From Tilletiopsis washingtonensis (Eukaryota; Basidiomycota; Exobasidiomycetes; Entylomatales): 64,000 bases of DNA. Each line of letters begins with the position of its first letter. The stretch's first letter is position 1. The DNA lies in the NCBI RefSeq assembly GCF_003144115.1, contig NW_020312003.1, positions 546,267 to 610,266 of the forward strand, read 5' to 3'. This document shows, piece by piece, positions 19,406 to 30,070 of this stretch. A model generated the notes under the pieces. That model was not told the origin of the DNA. It ran no database searches and saw only the letters and a program-made list of their open reading frames with translations. The position numbers and the translations under genes were made by a program.

Positions 19406-22106
19406 TCAGCTCTGGGCCAGGCTGCTCATGAACGTCTCCCAGCTGCCCGGGTCCATGCCGATGGGGTAGTTCATGGCGCCCCAGAGGTCCGTGCCCTCGA
19501 GCGCCGGGATGAAGGCCGCGTCGGCAAGCGCCTCAAGCGCCGACGGCGACGCAGCCGCGCCCAGCGACGGCGAGTCGTGCGCCTCGCGGCCGAACGCAAG
19601 CGCACGCGGCGCAGCGAGGTGCGAGGCGGCGGAGCTGCTGGTGGGTACGCCGTGCGAGAGGCCCCAGCTGTTCGATGCGGAGAGCTGTGCGTGCGGGTAC
19701 GGCAGCGCAGGCGGCGGCGGCAGCATCTCCTGGGCCTCGTCGCCCGCCTGCTCCTCGGCGCTGGCCTCGACGGGCGGAGGAGCGGGACTGAGGCCCTGCG
19801 GCGACTTGCCGCCCAGGGAGATGAGAATCTGAGCGTGCAGGCGGCCGATCTCCCACGTCTCCGAGAGGCGCTGCAGCGTGGCGATGCACTGCGTAAAGCG
19901 CTGCTGGCTCGCCGACGCAAACGTGAGCGCCGAGCCGGAGCGCGAGAGGGGCGCGAAGATGGTCGCGGCGGAAAAGATGAGGTACCTGAACTGGCGGGTC
20001 AGCGGGCTGAAGCTTCGGTCAGCGCAACGGGGCAGCACTCACGACCAGCTGCTGGGCACCTTGCGGCTGCGGTAGCAGCTCTCGTACGCGTCGAAGAGCT
20101 GGCAGATCTCGCTTGCCGCAGCGAAGCAGACGTCCAGCGCAGACTTCTGCTGCGCAGAGAGCGTCGCCTTGCCACCTTTGGGCGGCTCGCCGCTCGGCGC
20201 CGAGACAAGCGGACGGTGCAGGAGCAGGCACGTGAGGCAGAGCCACGCGCGCATCGTCAGCTGGTGCGACGTGGCTACCTCGCCCTGACCGCTCTGCGCA
20301 CGTCCGTCGTCCTCGCCGCCGATAGCACGCGCCGTCGGACTGGACCAGCGCAGATGCAGCGGCAGGCGTGCTGTCCAAGACACGAGCCGTGCTTTCTGGC
20401 TCATCTGCGACGCCTGTGCAGTGCCGCGGCTGTGGCCCGCGCGGCGCGTGAAGACATCGGAGATGACGCTCTCGAGGATCTGCAGCAGCTCGACCCACTG
20501 TAGAGGACCCGTCAGCTGTGCCGTTCTACGCGCTCGGCACATGTCTACTCACGGCGACGAAGTTGCTCAGAGAGTGCGTCGAGCGGCCCTGCAGGCCTCC
20601 AAGCGCCGCGGGCGTGACGAAGCGAGCGGCCTCGGACTCGTGGCTGAGCCAAAGATCGTGCTCATCGCGCTCGCGCGACGTGGCCGGCAGCGGCTGCGAC
20701 GCCTCGGCGGCGCGCAGCATGACGGGCTTCTCGAGCACGGCGCAGAGGATCTTGTCGAGCGCATACGCCGCCCAGTACATGCGCCGGGCCTCCTGCACGG
20801 CCGAGGCGACGCGCCACGAGACCGGTGCGCCGTCGCTTTCCGCCTCGCCGACGTTGATGCGAAGATCCAGCGCCTGCCGGCAGGCGAGACCGCCCAGCGC
20901 CCAGGCGCAAGAGACTCGCCCGTGGCCCAGCTCGACGAGCGTGACGAGCAGCAGCGCCTGGCAGGATGCAATGCGCGGATTGCCGACCTCCTCCAGCAGC
21001 AGCGAACGGCGCGCATCGGCAATCAGCGTGCTGCTCAGGCCCTGCGGCCAGGTGGCCGTGCCGAACCCAGTGAACGCCTCGGCGTTCTCTGGCGCGTCGC
21101 CTGTTGCAGCCGCACAGCCGATGACGGCCTTCCAGAGCACAGGCTCCCGCTCGCGCAGCGAGCGAAGCGAGTGGATCGTCGGCGCATAGAAGATGGGCCA
21201 GAGCGAGTGGATGAAGGAGAGAAAGTACTGCAGCAGGCGGCGCTCGATCTCCTCGTCGAGCGTGTGCAGCAGGTGGTTTGCCGCCGCGCTTGTGGCGTCG
21301 TAGTAGGGCCCAGGCGGCCGCACGGGCGATGCGATGCGCTCGGCAGGCAGCGGAGGCAGCGCATCGGCCTTCATGACGCCGTTCCACGGCGCACTCGGTC
21401 CGGCATTGGACGGCGGCGAGGCAGCCGAGGGATAGGCAATGCGCGGAGACGAGTACGGCAGCGGCGGCGCAGGGACCACAGCACGAGGCGGCGAGTGCAT
21501 CGCAGGACGCGACTCACCAGCCGAGCCCCACGCCGCGCCAGGCTCGCTGCTCGGCGGGTGTGGCATGTAGACGCCGTTCGAGGAGCCGTTCATGGTCGCC
21601 AGCATCGACGCCGACGAGGGCAGGTGCGGCAGCCCGGCGCCCGACGCCGAGCGGTACGACGCTGCGCTGTCGTTGCTCTCAAGACGCGCGTGCGGCGGCA
21701 CGTGGCCGTAGTGCTCGCTGTGTGCGGCCGGCGGCGGGAAGATGCTGCCGGAGCTGCCCTGAAGCGCGAGCAGCGAGTGGCTGGCGGCCTCGCTCTCGCG
21801 CGCCGCCGCCTCGCTGAGACGCTGCTCCTCGTTGCTGGTGCTCTGGCGTGCCCGGCGCAGCTGCTGCTGCTGCGGCGGCTGCGAGTGCTCGTCGCGCTCG
21901 TGCTTGCGCACGCCGCCGCGCGGCGGACAGCCCTTGGGCGGGCCGCGCTTGAGCGCCACGCGGTAGAAGCACTCGGCCTCGCCGGCGACGCTGGTGCAGC
22001 GCGCACACGGCGTGCCGCCGTCGCACTTGACCTTGAGGCGCGAGCAGCGCGTGCAGGCGGCCGTCTTGCGTGCCTCGCCGGACGACGTGCTCGGCGACGC
22101 CGGCAT
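19406..22106 (-). CDS. Zn2Cys6 transcription factor with fungal-specific middle homology domain
   Basis: Three exons (22106-20553, 20497-20043, 19985-19406) encode 862 residues. The N-terminus carries a binuclear zinc cluster, ACTRCSRLKVKCDGG, with ligands C18, C21, C28, C34, C37 and C46. A basic Gln-rich linker and a Ser/Pro-rich stretch follow to about residue 240. The region from LLHTLDEEIERRLLQYFLSF onward is the helical fungal-specific transcription factor domain, with the usual WKAVIGCAAA and ARRMYWAAYALDK segments. The C-terminal 150 residues are acidic and Pro/Ala-rich and could be an activation domain. This is a nuclear DNA-binding regulator; its targets cannot be read from sequence. 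Its start faces the heme-thiolate peroxidase gene across 2.1 kb, so that gene is a candidate target. Confidence 0.92.
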
Positions 22107-24203
22107 GGCGGCGGGCCCGCCGGGCCTGGCCAGGGATGGGAGGGTGGAGCGAGGGTGCACCAGCCAGTGGCGCGCAGATGAAGAGGTGCTAGGACGAGGC
22201 GTGCGGCGGCATGGGTGCGTGCGCCGGCGTGCCGAGTGAGGTGCAGCGAGCGAGGCGATGAGTGAGGCTCGACGGCGCGTGCACGGGCTGGAGCGGCGAA
22301 AGCGTGGTCGGGAAGGAAGGGCCGGAAGTGCGCGGCGTGGCGCAGGAAGTGGAGATGGCGGTTCGCCCGATGCACCCGCGATGCGCAGCCGCTGAGCGGC
22401 TGACAGCACCCCAGCGCCGCGCCGCGAGGACAGCCGAGCCGCCGCGCCGCATCGAATTGCCGCCGGCCTCGCCGCAGCACCTCTTCATTACCTCTCCATC
22501 TCCCTCTCGTTGCGCTGCAAAATCTCTGCACGTGCGACACGGATGTGGGCGTCTACCTGGAAAGTGCTCGTCGGGCCGCAAGCGTGCCGGAGCCGAGTGG
22601 CCGAGGCGCATCGGACGCAGGATCCGCCACGCCGCGCCGCCGCTTGCTCTCTGCAGCACAGCCGTCGGAGCGCAGCCGTCAGCGAGGCGATGGGCGCCGC
22701 TGCGCCACGTCTGACGACGAGGCATAGCTCCGGACCGTGCTGCTTGGCGATGACTGGGAGCTCAGGTTAGCCTCAGAGGCTGATGGGAGTTGCGTGGAGA
22801 AGGCTTCGGACGGAGCAGCAGCGGCGCGACAGGCCTCACAGCCTGGACCTCCTCGCGCGCGAGCGACAGCGGCAGGATCTCCGCTCAAGATCTGCGCTGC
22901 TTCGGCCTCGGCCGTCGTGACCTCGGCGATCTCGCTCTGGACTGGTACGCTGCACCCTGACCGAGCCCTGCATCGGCTGGAGGAGCAGGAGGACCGGCGA
23001 GGTGAGAAGCGTTCCCACGGCCGCCGTGCACGTGACCCGACACGCATGGCGTGCGCTGCGAGCTGCCTTGCTTCAGCGCGGCGCGCGGCCGCGCAAGGCG
23101 CAATTCAAATATGCGCGCCGTGCTGCGGTCTGGCGTGCGCGCCCCCCTGGGAGCGCCCCGATGTCGCCCCAGATTGCGCCACTGCGCCGGCCGCCGGCCA
23201 CGGGTGCCCACAGAGCACGCTCGCGACGCACGCAGCACCTCATGGCGGCACGCTGCACAATAGAGGGCCCCACTAGCGGAAATGCGGAGTCGGGGTCCGG
23301 CCGACGTGCAGGCGAGCAGCCGCCGGCCGCCGGCTGGCAACGACGTGCACGGAGCACCTTCGGCGAAAGCGTCTCGTCCCAGGAGCGCATCCGTCGCAAG
23401 AGTTTGCCCCCTGGAGCATGAAGGCTGCTCTCGGACGTGTCTGCTAGCGGGTCGGCATCGCGCTAGCGCACCGAGCACGACTGAAGGAGCAGATCTTCTT
23501 TGCTCCCTCGCCCTCGCTAGCTCGCGCTCTCCGTCGCTTGCGCCCGTGCAACGTGCGGCTCTACCTGGCGCCGCGCGGGATGGCACAGACCTCTGCGCTG
23601 GCACTCTCACCCAAAGACGCCATACGCTCCACGACGCTAGCGGCGAAGCTGGCGCCGGCTTGTCTGTTCTGCGCACGGAGGCTGCAGCGCCGGAGCAGTT
23701 GCGTCCGCGCGATGGACGGAGGATCTCATTCGGACCAGAAGATTGCCCATGGGTGGCGCATCCGGCCACACATCGCCCATTTGCAGAGGCCAGAGTGCGC
23801 TGAGAATAGGTCGCCTCTGAGTCGCTCGTGATTGCACTCTCGCGCTTGGCCGCAGCGCGCCTGCTGGTCGCACGCAATTGTCATCAGCCAATGCCCGCTT
23901 CGCCCAGGAAGCCCTTACGGGGACTTTACCGAGCGCCGGCCAACTGGTAGCGCTCCCTCTTCTTCGGCTCCAGCGTGCGGAAATCATCTGACTGTGCGCA
24001 GAATCACGACACTGTGATGGCAGATTTGCAAGTCACGCTGGCTGGTTGGCCTGCAAGGGTCTGTGCCGTGTGGCAGCTCGCCGGGCAGCGTCTTCTGGTG
24101 GCGTCCAAAGGGGTATAAAGACGAGGCGAGAGGGCCGCCCAAGCGTCGATTCCTCATCATCCTCTCCGATCCCCTCCCCTCTCCTCTCCCACTCGAGCTA
24201 GCC
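22107..24203. promoter_or_regulatory. 2.1-kb divergent promoter region, zinc-cluster factor / peroxidase
   Basis: No gene is supported. The right end carries a clear TATA box for the peroxidase gene at 24114-24120. The rest is GC-rich without a motif that I recognise. Confidence 0.55.
24114..24120 (+). promoter_or_regulatory. TATA box of the heme-thiolate peroxidase gene
   Basis: TATAAAG lies 84-90 bp before the start codon in an otherwise GC-rich region. It is followed by a C/T-rich leader. Such a strong TATA box suits an inducible secreted-enzyme gene. Confidence 0.75.
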
Positions 24204-25752
24204 ATGAAGCTCAGCACCCCTTTCGCCACCCTCGCCACCCTCGCGCTCGCCGGCTCTGCCGCGGCGTTCCCTGCCTTCGTCGGCAAGGGCGAGGCCGGCA
24301 TCGCCGAGCTGCTTGCTCGCGCCGAGTCGGCCGACCCCGAGTTCTACGCTCGCGCCAAGGCGGCCGACGAGGCGGCCTTCCAGGCCTTCCGCGAGCGCTC
24401 TGCCGAGATCCGCAAGGGCGGCGAGGTGTACAAGAAGCGCGCCGACGGCAAGCGCTCCATCACGGCGCTCATCGATCCGGCCTCGTTCAAGTTCAACGAC
24501 GCCGAGCAGACGGTCGACTTGACGTCCGACGAGCACAAGTTCATCGCCCCGGGCCCGAACGACATCCGCGGCCCCTGCCCGGGCCTCAACCTGCTGGCCA
24601 ACCACGGATACCTGGACCGCAGCGGCGTCACGACTCTCACACAGGGAATCGACGCAATCGTCAAGGTTTTCGGCGTGGGCCTGGTGAGTGGCGCCAGGAG
24701 GTCTGCTTGGAGCGACCAGCACTGACTCTTGACCTCAGGACCTGGCGGCTGCCCTCAACGCCTACGCCGTGCTCTTCAACGGCAACCTGCTCGACCTGAC
24801 GTGGTCGATCGGCGGCCCGTACGGCTCCAAGGGCCTCGGCGGCGTGACGAACCTGCTATTCGGCCAGCCGCAGGGCATTAACGCCCACAACATCTACGAG
24901 GGAGACGCTTCCATCGTGCGCCAGGACTACTATGAGCCGGGCGCGAACAACGACAATGTGCTGCTGAAGCTCGACCTCTTCAAGGAGCTCCTGGCCGACG
25001 GCGGCAACAACTCCGCTGACGGCGTGGACGTCTTCACCCCGGAAGTCATGCTCAAGCACAAGTCGCGCCGCTGGCATCAGAGCGTGGAGCGCAACCCGCT
25101 CTTCTTCAACTCGGCCTTCGGCGGCCTCGTGGTCACCACGGCGGCCGAGCGCTTCGTCGCGGAGTTTGCGGCGAATAACACGGCTGATCCGGAGACTGGA
25201 GCAAACCGTATCTATCTCGACGAGAAGAACCTCTTCGCCTTCTTCTCCGTCGAGCGCAAGGCCGACGGCGAGCTCGTGTACACGCCCGGCCACGAGCGCC
25301 TCCTGCCCAGCTGGAAGCGCCGCCCGCTGGGCAGCCCCTTCTCGCTCGTTGACATCGTCATTACGCTGCTCAACGCCGGCCGCATCGACCCCTCGCTGCT
25401 CTCCGTCGGTGGCAACGCCGGAAAGGTCAACAGTTTCGCGGGCGTGGACGCCGGGAACCTCAGCGGCGGCGTCTTCAACACGGCACAGCTGCTCGAGGAC
25501 CCGCAGGCGCTCAGCTGCTTCCTCTACCAGGCCACGGTCACCGAGCTCATCCCGACGCAGGTGCAGACGCTGTACAAGATCACGGGCGCCGCGCTCGACT
25601 TTGTCGGCAAGACGCTCGCGCCCGCCTGGGGCAAGCTCAAGGGCGGCGACGGCGACGAGCCGTGCCAGTCGTTCAACACCAACGCCGCCGGCCGCGTGTC
25701 GGTGGCTGATGCGTACAAGAAGTTCCCCGGCAGCAAGGGCGCCCTCGTCTAA
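24204..25752 (+). CDS. Secreted heme-thiolate peroxidase (unspecific peroxygenase / chloroperoxidase family)
   Basis: Two exons (24204-24683, 24739-25752; 55-nt intron) encode 497 residues. A signal peptide (MKLSTPFATLATLALAGSAAA) is followed by a charged prosegment containing KKR at 77-79 and KR at 83-84, likely Kex2 processing sites. The heme-binding motif is GPCPGLNLLANHGYL, with Cys125 as the presumed thiolate ligand. The acid-base segment is YEGDASIVRQDYY, with E214, G215, D216, S218 and R221 as in peroxygenases. N-glycosylation sequons such as NNTAD are present. The family uses hydrogen peroxide to oxygenate or halogenate organic substrates outside the cell; the substrate is not predictable. 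The protein is longer than classical chloroperoxidases. An Old Yellow Enzyme gene follows on the same strand. Confidence 0.92.
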
Positions 25753-26440
25753 GCTGTGACCAGCGAGGCTCTGCCCCCCTTCCCCCCTCCCCTACACTAG
25801 TCCCGACGCTCAGCTGCTGCGCCCGTGCGCGCGCGAGGTCCCCCAAATTTAGCGAACGGCACGTTTCTGCATTCATGACATTACGAGAATGCATATCTGC
25901 CCACTCCCGCCGTCGTGTGATGCTGAGCGAAGGCTGAGGGGCGAACGCGAGGTGCAGAAGACTCGATCCAGCCGACTTGCTGCGAGCACGCCAGAAGACC
26001 GCGCCACCTGCACGGACAGCGCGTGCTCGCGCCTGCCCTTCGCCCTGTGGCGGCGTTAGAGCCGCGAGGCCCTGCACTCGAAGCTCCGCGAGTGCAGCTG
26101 AGCAGCGCCGAGCCGACGGGTATGGCGAGCAGCAGTCTAGAGTGGAGGCGACCGGCCCTTGCCTTGCGGCCGCAGCAGAGCTTCTCGAGATGTGCGTGGC
26201 CGGGCTGACCCCGAGGGCCACGCAGAGCGAGAGCGAGGCGAGGCGAGTGGAGCGGGCGTCGAGGCTGCTTGAAGGCAGAGCCCGGAGTTAAGCGTGCGGC
26301 GCGCCGGGCCGGAGCAGACGCCGACGCCGCCGCGAGTTCAGCTGGCTTCCTTGGCGCGCGCCGAGCGTGCCGCGAGGGCTATATGAGGCGCGCTCATCTC
26401 GACTCTCGACCACCACCTCCCACCACCCATTCGCCTCAAC
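25753..26440. other. Intergenic region between the peroxidase and Old Yellow Enzyme genes
   Basis: 688 bp holding the peroxidase 3' flank (pyrimidine-rich run near 25770-25800) and the Old Yellow Enzyme promoter with a TATA-like element at 26380. No gene is seen. Confidence 0.6.
26379..26384 (+). promoter_or_regulatory. TATA-like element of the Old Yellow Enzyme gene
   Basis: CTATAT lies 57-62 bp before the start codon and is followed by a CA/CT-rich leader running into the ATG. Confidence 0.55.
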
Positions 26441-27586
26441 ATGAGCTCCTCTGCCGCCGCCTCCTCTGCGCTCTTCCAGCCGCTCAAGCTCGGCCCGCTG
26501 CAGCTGCAGCACCGCGTGGCGCTGGCGCCCCTCACGCGCTTCCGCAACACGGCGTACGTGCCCGGCAGCGCCGAGCAGGTCACCTACTACGCCCAGCGCG
26601 CCTCGCCCGGCGGCCTGCTCATCAGCGAGGGCGTCGTCGTGTCGCCCGAGAGCAGCAAGAACGACCGCGTGCCGGGCCTCTGGAGCGAGGCGCACGTCGC
26701 CGGCTGGCGTAAGGTCACCGACGCCGTGCATGCAAATGGCGGCTTCATCTTTGCGCAGCTCTGGCACCTCGGCCGCGCCGCCGGCAACGGCACCTGGCAG
26801 GTCGACGGGCGCGACTACTCGGCCGTTAGCGCCAGTGCCACGACGGTGCCCGGCGGCAAGACGCCGGCGCGCGCCCTGACGGAGGAGGACCTCGACCGCG
26901 TGGCCGAGGAGTACCACACGGCCACGCGCAACGCACGCCTTGCCGGCTTCGACGGCGTGGAGGTGCATGGCGCTAATGGATACCTCCCGAACCAATTCGT
27001 TGAGCCCATAACAAACCAGCGCTCGGACGGTTACGGCGGCAGCGTGGAGAGGCGCAGCGCCTTCCCCCTCAAGCTATTGAAGCGCGTTGTCGATGCCATG
27101 GACGGCGAGGCGGGCCGCGTGGGCTACCGCATCTCACCGTTCAGCGACTTCCAGCTGGAGGAGGTGTACTCGAAGCCGCTGGACCTCTACGTGCCGTTCG
27201 TGGAGAGCATGCTGCGCGCGCACCCGCAGCTGGGCTACTTGCACGTGGTGGAGCCGCGCGTCGCGGGCATCAACGATGTGCCGCCAGAGACGGCCGATGC
27301 GCAGTCCGTCGAGCCGCTGCGGAAAGCCGTCGCTGAGCTCGGCAAGGGCACCATCTTCATCGCCGCTGGCGGCTTCAAGGCCGAGGACGGCATCGCGCAC
27401 GCCAACCGAACCGGCGATGTCCTGGCTTTCGGGAGGTACTTCATCTCCAACCCTGACCTGCCTGCGCGCATCCGCGATGGGCACGAGCTGCATCCTTACG
27501 ACCGCAACACGTTCTACAGCCAGGGCGCCAAGGGCTACACGGACTACCCCACGTACGCCAAGGAGCAGCGCTCCGCCAACCTGTGA
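26441..27586 (+). CDS. Old Yellow Enzyme family NAD(P)H:flavin oxidoreductase
   Basis: An intronless gene of 381 residues, full length for the family. The FMN-binding TIM barrel begins with FQPLKLGPLQLQHRVALAP. The substrate-binding signature GVEVHGANGYLPNQF carries H176, N179 and the proton-donor Tyr181. Later RSDGYGGSVERR and the FMN phosphate segment (AAGGF, GDVLAFGRYFISNPDL) are complete. The family reduces activated C=C bonds of enones, quinones and nitro compounds, using FMN and NADPH. There is no signal peptide, so the enzyme is cytosolic, unlike the secreted peroxidase upstream. The lack of introns contrasts with most neighbours. A C12 run follows the stop codon almost immediately. 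Confidence 0.94.
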   Translation: MSSSAAASSALFQPLKLGPLQLQHRVALAPLTRFRNTAYVPGSAEQVTYYAQRASPGGLLISEGVVVSPESSKNDRVPGLWSEAHVAGWRKVTDAVHANGGFIFAQLWHLGRAAGNGTWQVDGRDYSAVSASATTVPGGKTPARALTEEDLDRVAEEYHTATRNARLAGFDGVEVHGANGYLPNQFVEPITNQRSDGYGGSVERRSAFPLKLLKRVVDAMDGEAGRVGYRISPFSDFQLEEVYSKPLDLYVPFVESMLRAHPQLGYLHVVEPRVAGINDVPPETADAQSVEPLRKAVAELGKGTIFIAAGGFKAEDGIAHANRTGDVLAFGRYFISNPDLPARIRDGHELHPYDRNTFYSQGAKGYTDYPTYAKEQRSANL

Positions 27587-27588
27587 TA

Positions 27589-27600
27589 CCCCCCCCCCCC
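27589..27600. repeat. C12 homopolymer after the Old Yellow Enzyme stop codon
   Basis: A run of 12 C residues begins 3 bp after the TGA. A similar run lies soon after the CDC43 stop codon (294-305). Confidence 0.8.
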
Positions 27601-27665
27601 GCGTCTATACATAGATGATGCATTAATGGACTGCCCAGATGGTATACTTGCGCGGGCTGCGATGC

Positions 27666-28835
27666 CTACATGACCGAGCACTGCCCGCTTGTCAGTTGTC
27701 GCTTCAATGGTACACTGCCAGGCGCACTCACCTGCTCCTCGTTGCCGCTCGCCTGCTTGGCGAGCTCGCGCGTGAAGCCGCCAGCGTCGCGCGTGCCGCC
27801 ACCGCCGCCGCCAAGGTGCACGACGAGCACGCCGGAGTTGTGCGGGTCCAGCTGCGCAGAGAGATTGTAGTCGCGCATGAGCTTCTCGATGGCCGGCTGA
27901 GTAGGAGGGGTCAGTGGGGCGGCGGCTTCGCAGCAGGCTGTGGTGCTTACCTTGATGTGCGCGACGTGGTCCTTGGAGTGCAGGCCCTTGCCGACGATGA
28001 CACGCAGCTCCGGCTTGCCCTGCTGCTGCGCCTCGCGCACGGCTCGCTCGGTGCGCTCGATGGCCTCGGCCGTGTAGAGGCCGTGCAGGTCTGCCGGCAC
28101 ATGTGAGCCCTTGCGCTGCCAATCTGCCCAGGCGCACACGCACCAACCTCGTTCTCCGCCGAGTCCTCGTTGTTCGCCTTGAAGATCCAGTCGGCCGCCT
28201 GCTGATTGAAGTCGTTCATGCGGCGCTTGTGGTCATTGCCCTCGTTGCTGAGCTGCTTGGCGCGGGCGCCGTCGCCCGACGAGTAGGCCTTGTGCGAGGC
28301 GTCGAAGCAGCGCGCCATGGCGTCGCCCTCGGAGCGCGCCGAGTTGCGCAGCTGCTGGTAGCGCTCGTTGGCCTGGTTCACCTGCGCTCGAGGCATGAGC
28401 ATCCACCGCAGCGCCAGTCTATGCCTCTCCCGTGTTGCATCATGCACTCACCTGGTTGTCATCGTAGCGACCGTGGTTGGGCTTGACGCCCGGCGCATGC
28501 GTGGCCGGCATGCCATGGCCCTGGCCCGCCTGCCATCCGCCGTGCTGCTGCGGGCCGCCATATCCCTGCTGCTGCTGGCCATAGCCCTGCTGCTGCTGGC
28601 CGTATCCCTGCTGCTGCTGCGGATAGCCCTGCTGCTGCTGTTGCTGCCACGGCTGCTGCGGCTGCTGCCACGCGCCGCCCTGCTGCTGCTGGTGCTGCTG
28701 CGGCTGCTGCGCCTGGCTATGGCCGCCCGCGCCGCCGCTGGCCTGCTTCTTCTTGAGGAAAAAGAAAAGCTTCTTGCCGTAGCGGATGATCTGGCGCTGG
28801 TGCGCCTTGAGGAAGGCGACGATCTCGTTGGCCAT
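27666..28835 (-). CDS. DUF1771-Smr domain protein with Gln-rich N-terminus and C-terminal CaaX box
   Basis: Five exons (28835-28452, 28381-28144, 28090-27951, 27896-27732, 27680-27666) encode 313 residues. The start has a short basic helix (FLKAHQRQIIRYGKK) and a Lys-rich patch. A low-complexity segment of GYGQQQQ-type repeats to about residue 115 is prion-like. The DUF1771 helical domain follows (YQQLRNSARSEGDAMARCF, DWIFKANN). The Smr domain comes next: VDLHGLYTAEA, then VIVGKGLHSKDHVAHIK, then VLVVHLGG. Smr domains bind or cleave nucleic acid, and some yeast relatives act in mRNA quality control. The last exon is only 15 nt and encodes CSVM, a CaaX box with Met last, predicted to be farnesylated. 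The final intron (27681-27731, 51 nt) is in frame and stop-free, so retention would still end in CSVM. Confidence 0.87.
28552..28700 (-). repeat. Coding Gln-rich repeats (GYGQQQQ type)
   Basis: CAG-rich tandem units in the first exon of the Smr protein gene encode repeated Gly-Tyr-Gly/Pro-Gln-rich units. The tract is part of the protein and not a non-coding microsatellite. Confidence 0.85.
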
Positions 28836-30070
28836 GATGGCGCGCGCACGGCTGGCAGAGTCCGGGGATGGGCGCGGTGATGCGTCTCGCAGCGGGCCGC
28901 CGGCGGATGGCGGTGTCGCCGGCCGCCGGCCGCCGGCCTCGTCGGCGCATCGGCCGGCCGGCCCGGGCCTCAGGGACCAGCGTCACGTGATGCCTGGCCG
29001 CCGATCATGCAGGGCGCAAGGCTCGCTGCGCCGCAAAACAAGCTCCGCCCCGACAGCTCCTCTCACGCTGCAGCGCTGCCTCTCTCGCCGTCGAGCCCAG
29101 CAGCAGAGAGCGGCAGTCGAGTTGGAGGCGCACGCCGTGGCATTGCTCGTTTCGAGACGCTGCTCAGCGACAGCTCGCTTCCACAGGCCAATCCTCCGGC
29201 AGTCGACGTGCGAGGGCGCTCTGCCTGCGGCTGCGCACGATTGGCAGCGTTTCTGGGCTGGCGTGCAGGCCCTCGATGGGCTGCAGGCTGCATGCATCGC
29301 TCAAACGCCGCCTGCCAAACGACGCTGCTGCCGCCTGCTGGCGGTGCGGCGCAGGAGGCGCGAGAGCGCGCCGAGGCGCGTGCATGGCGCAGGCGAGGTG
29401 CCGCGCAGCGAGGAGGGGGCCGCCGGCTCCGGCGGTCGCGCGAGCATGCCCCTGACCGACCGCCGGCCGCGGCTGCGGCGGTGCGCCGCACGTCTTCTTG
29501 TGCCTTGTGGCTGCGCAAGGCGCGGCAGAGGTGCGTCAAGACGAGCCGCCGCGCCCGCCGCCGCCGGCCTCTCTCCTGCGCGCGGCGTCTTGGCCCCGAT
29601 TTTCTGCGCCGCGAGCAACACGCGCCGCGCAACACCGCTCTTCTTTGCCTCGCAAGAGGCGCCGTAGCATCATGCAGCAGCGGCCCAGGTGCATGCTGCA
29701 TGTGCGCATCAGGCAGGCGAGCGCACACGCTGCCGGCGAGCCGTGCGTGGTGCTCTTGATGAGAGAAGGCCGCCGTGCAGCCCAGCACAGCAGACCAACG
29801 CCCCGACGCGCGCTCGGAGCGCCGCCGATGCGCCTGTCCGGCGCTCCTTGCGCTGGACCCGCGCCGTTGCGGCCGCAGCGTTGTGCCGCGGCAACGGCCA
29901 GAGCGTCAGGCACAAGCGATGCTGGGCTGCGCCCCTCGCTGGCGACAGAGGTGACGCAGCGGCAGCGACAGCAGCAGCACAGCCCGAGGCGGCCGCCGTG
30001 CGCTTCTCGCAGGCTCGCTGATCGACGGCTCGACGCACGCCTGCCTCGCCTCCACCACCTCCAGCCCACC
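28836..30070. promoter_or_regulatory. 1.2-kb divergent promoter region, Smr protein / KRE6
   Basis: No gene is supported. A perfect TCACGTGA lies at 28983-28990, and a TGCATGCA at 29289-29296. The frame upstream of KRE6 stays open for about 570 bp but has no conserved sequence. Confidence 0.55.
28983..28990. promoter_or_regulatory. TCACGTGA E-box (Cbf1-like site)
   Basis: A perfect palindrome 148 bp upstream of the Smr-protein start codon. The sequence equals the optimal Cbf1 site known from yeast; binding in this species is inferred. Confidence 0.45.

Noticed and set aside
20421-22181. A 586-codon plus-strand frame across the zinc-cluster gene
   Set aside because: It lies antisense to a well-supported Zn2Cys6 factor and is mostly Arg/Ala, as expected for a shadow frame.
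19406-27586. A secondary-metabolite gene cluster around the zinc-cluster factor
   Set aside because: There is no synthase, terpene cyclase, P450 or transporter nearby; two oxidoreductases and a regulator are not enough to call a cluster.
28552-28700. CTG/CAG repeats that look like a non-coding triplet expansion or CRISPR-like array
   Set aside because: They encode the Gln-rich repeats of the Smr protein in frame and have no spacers.
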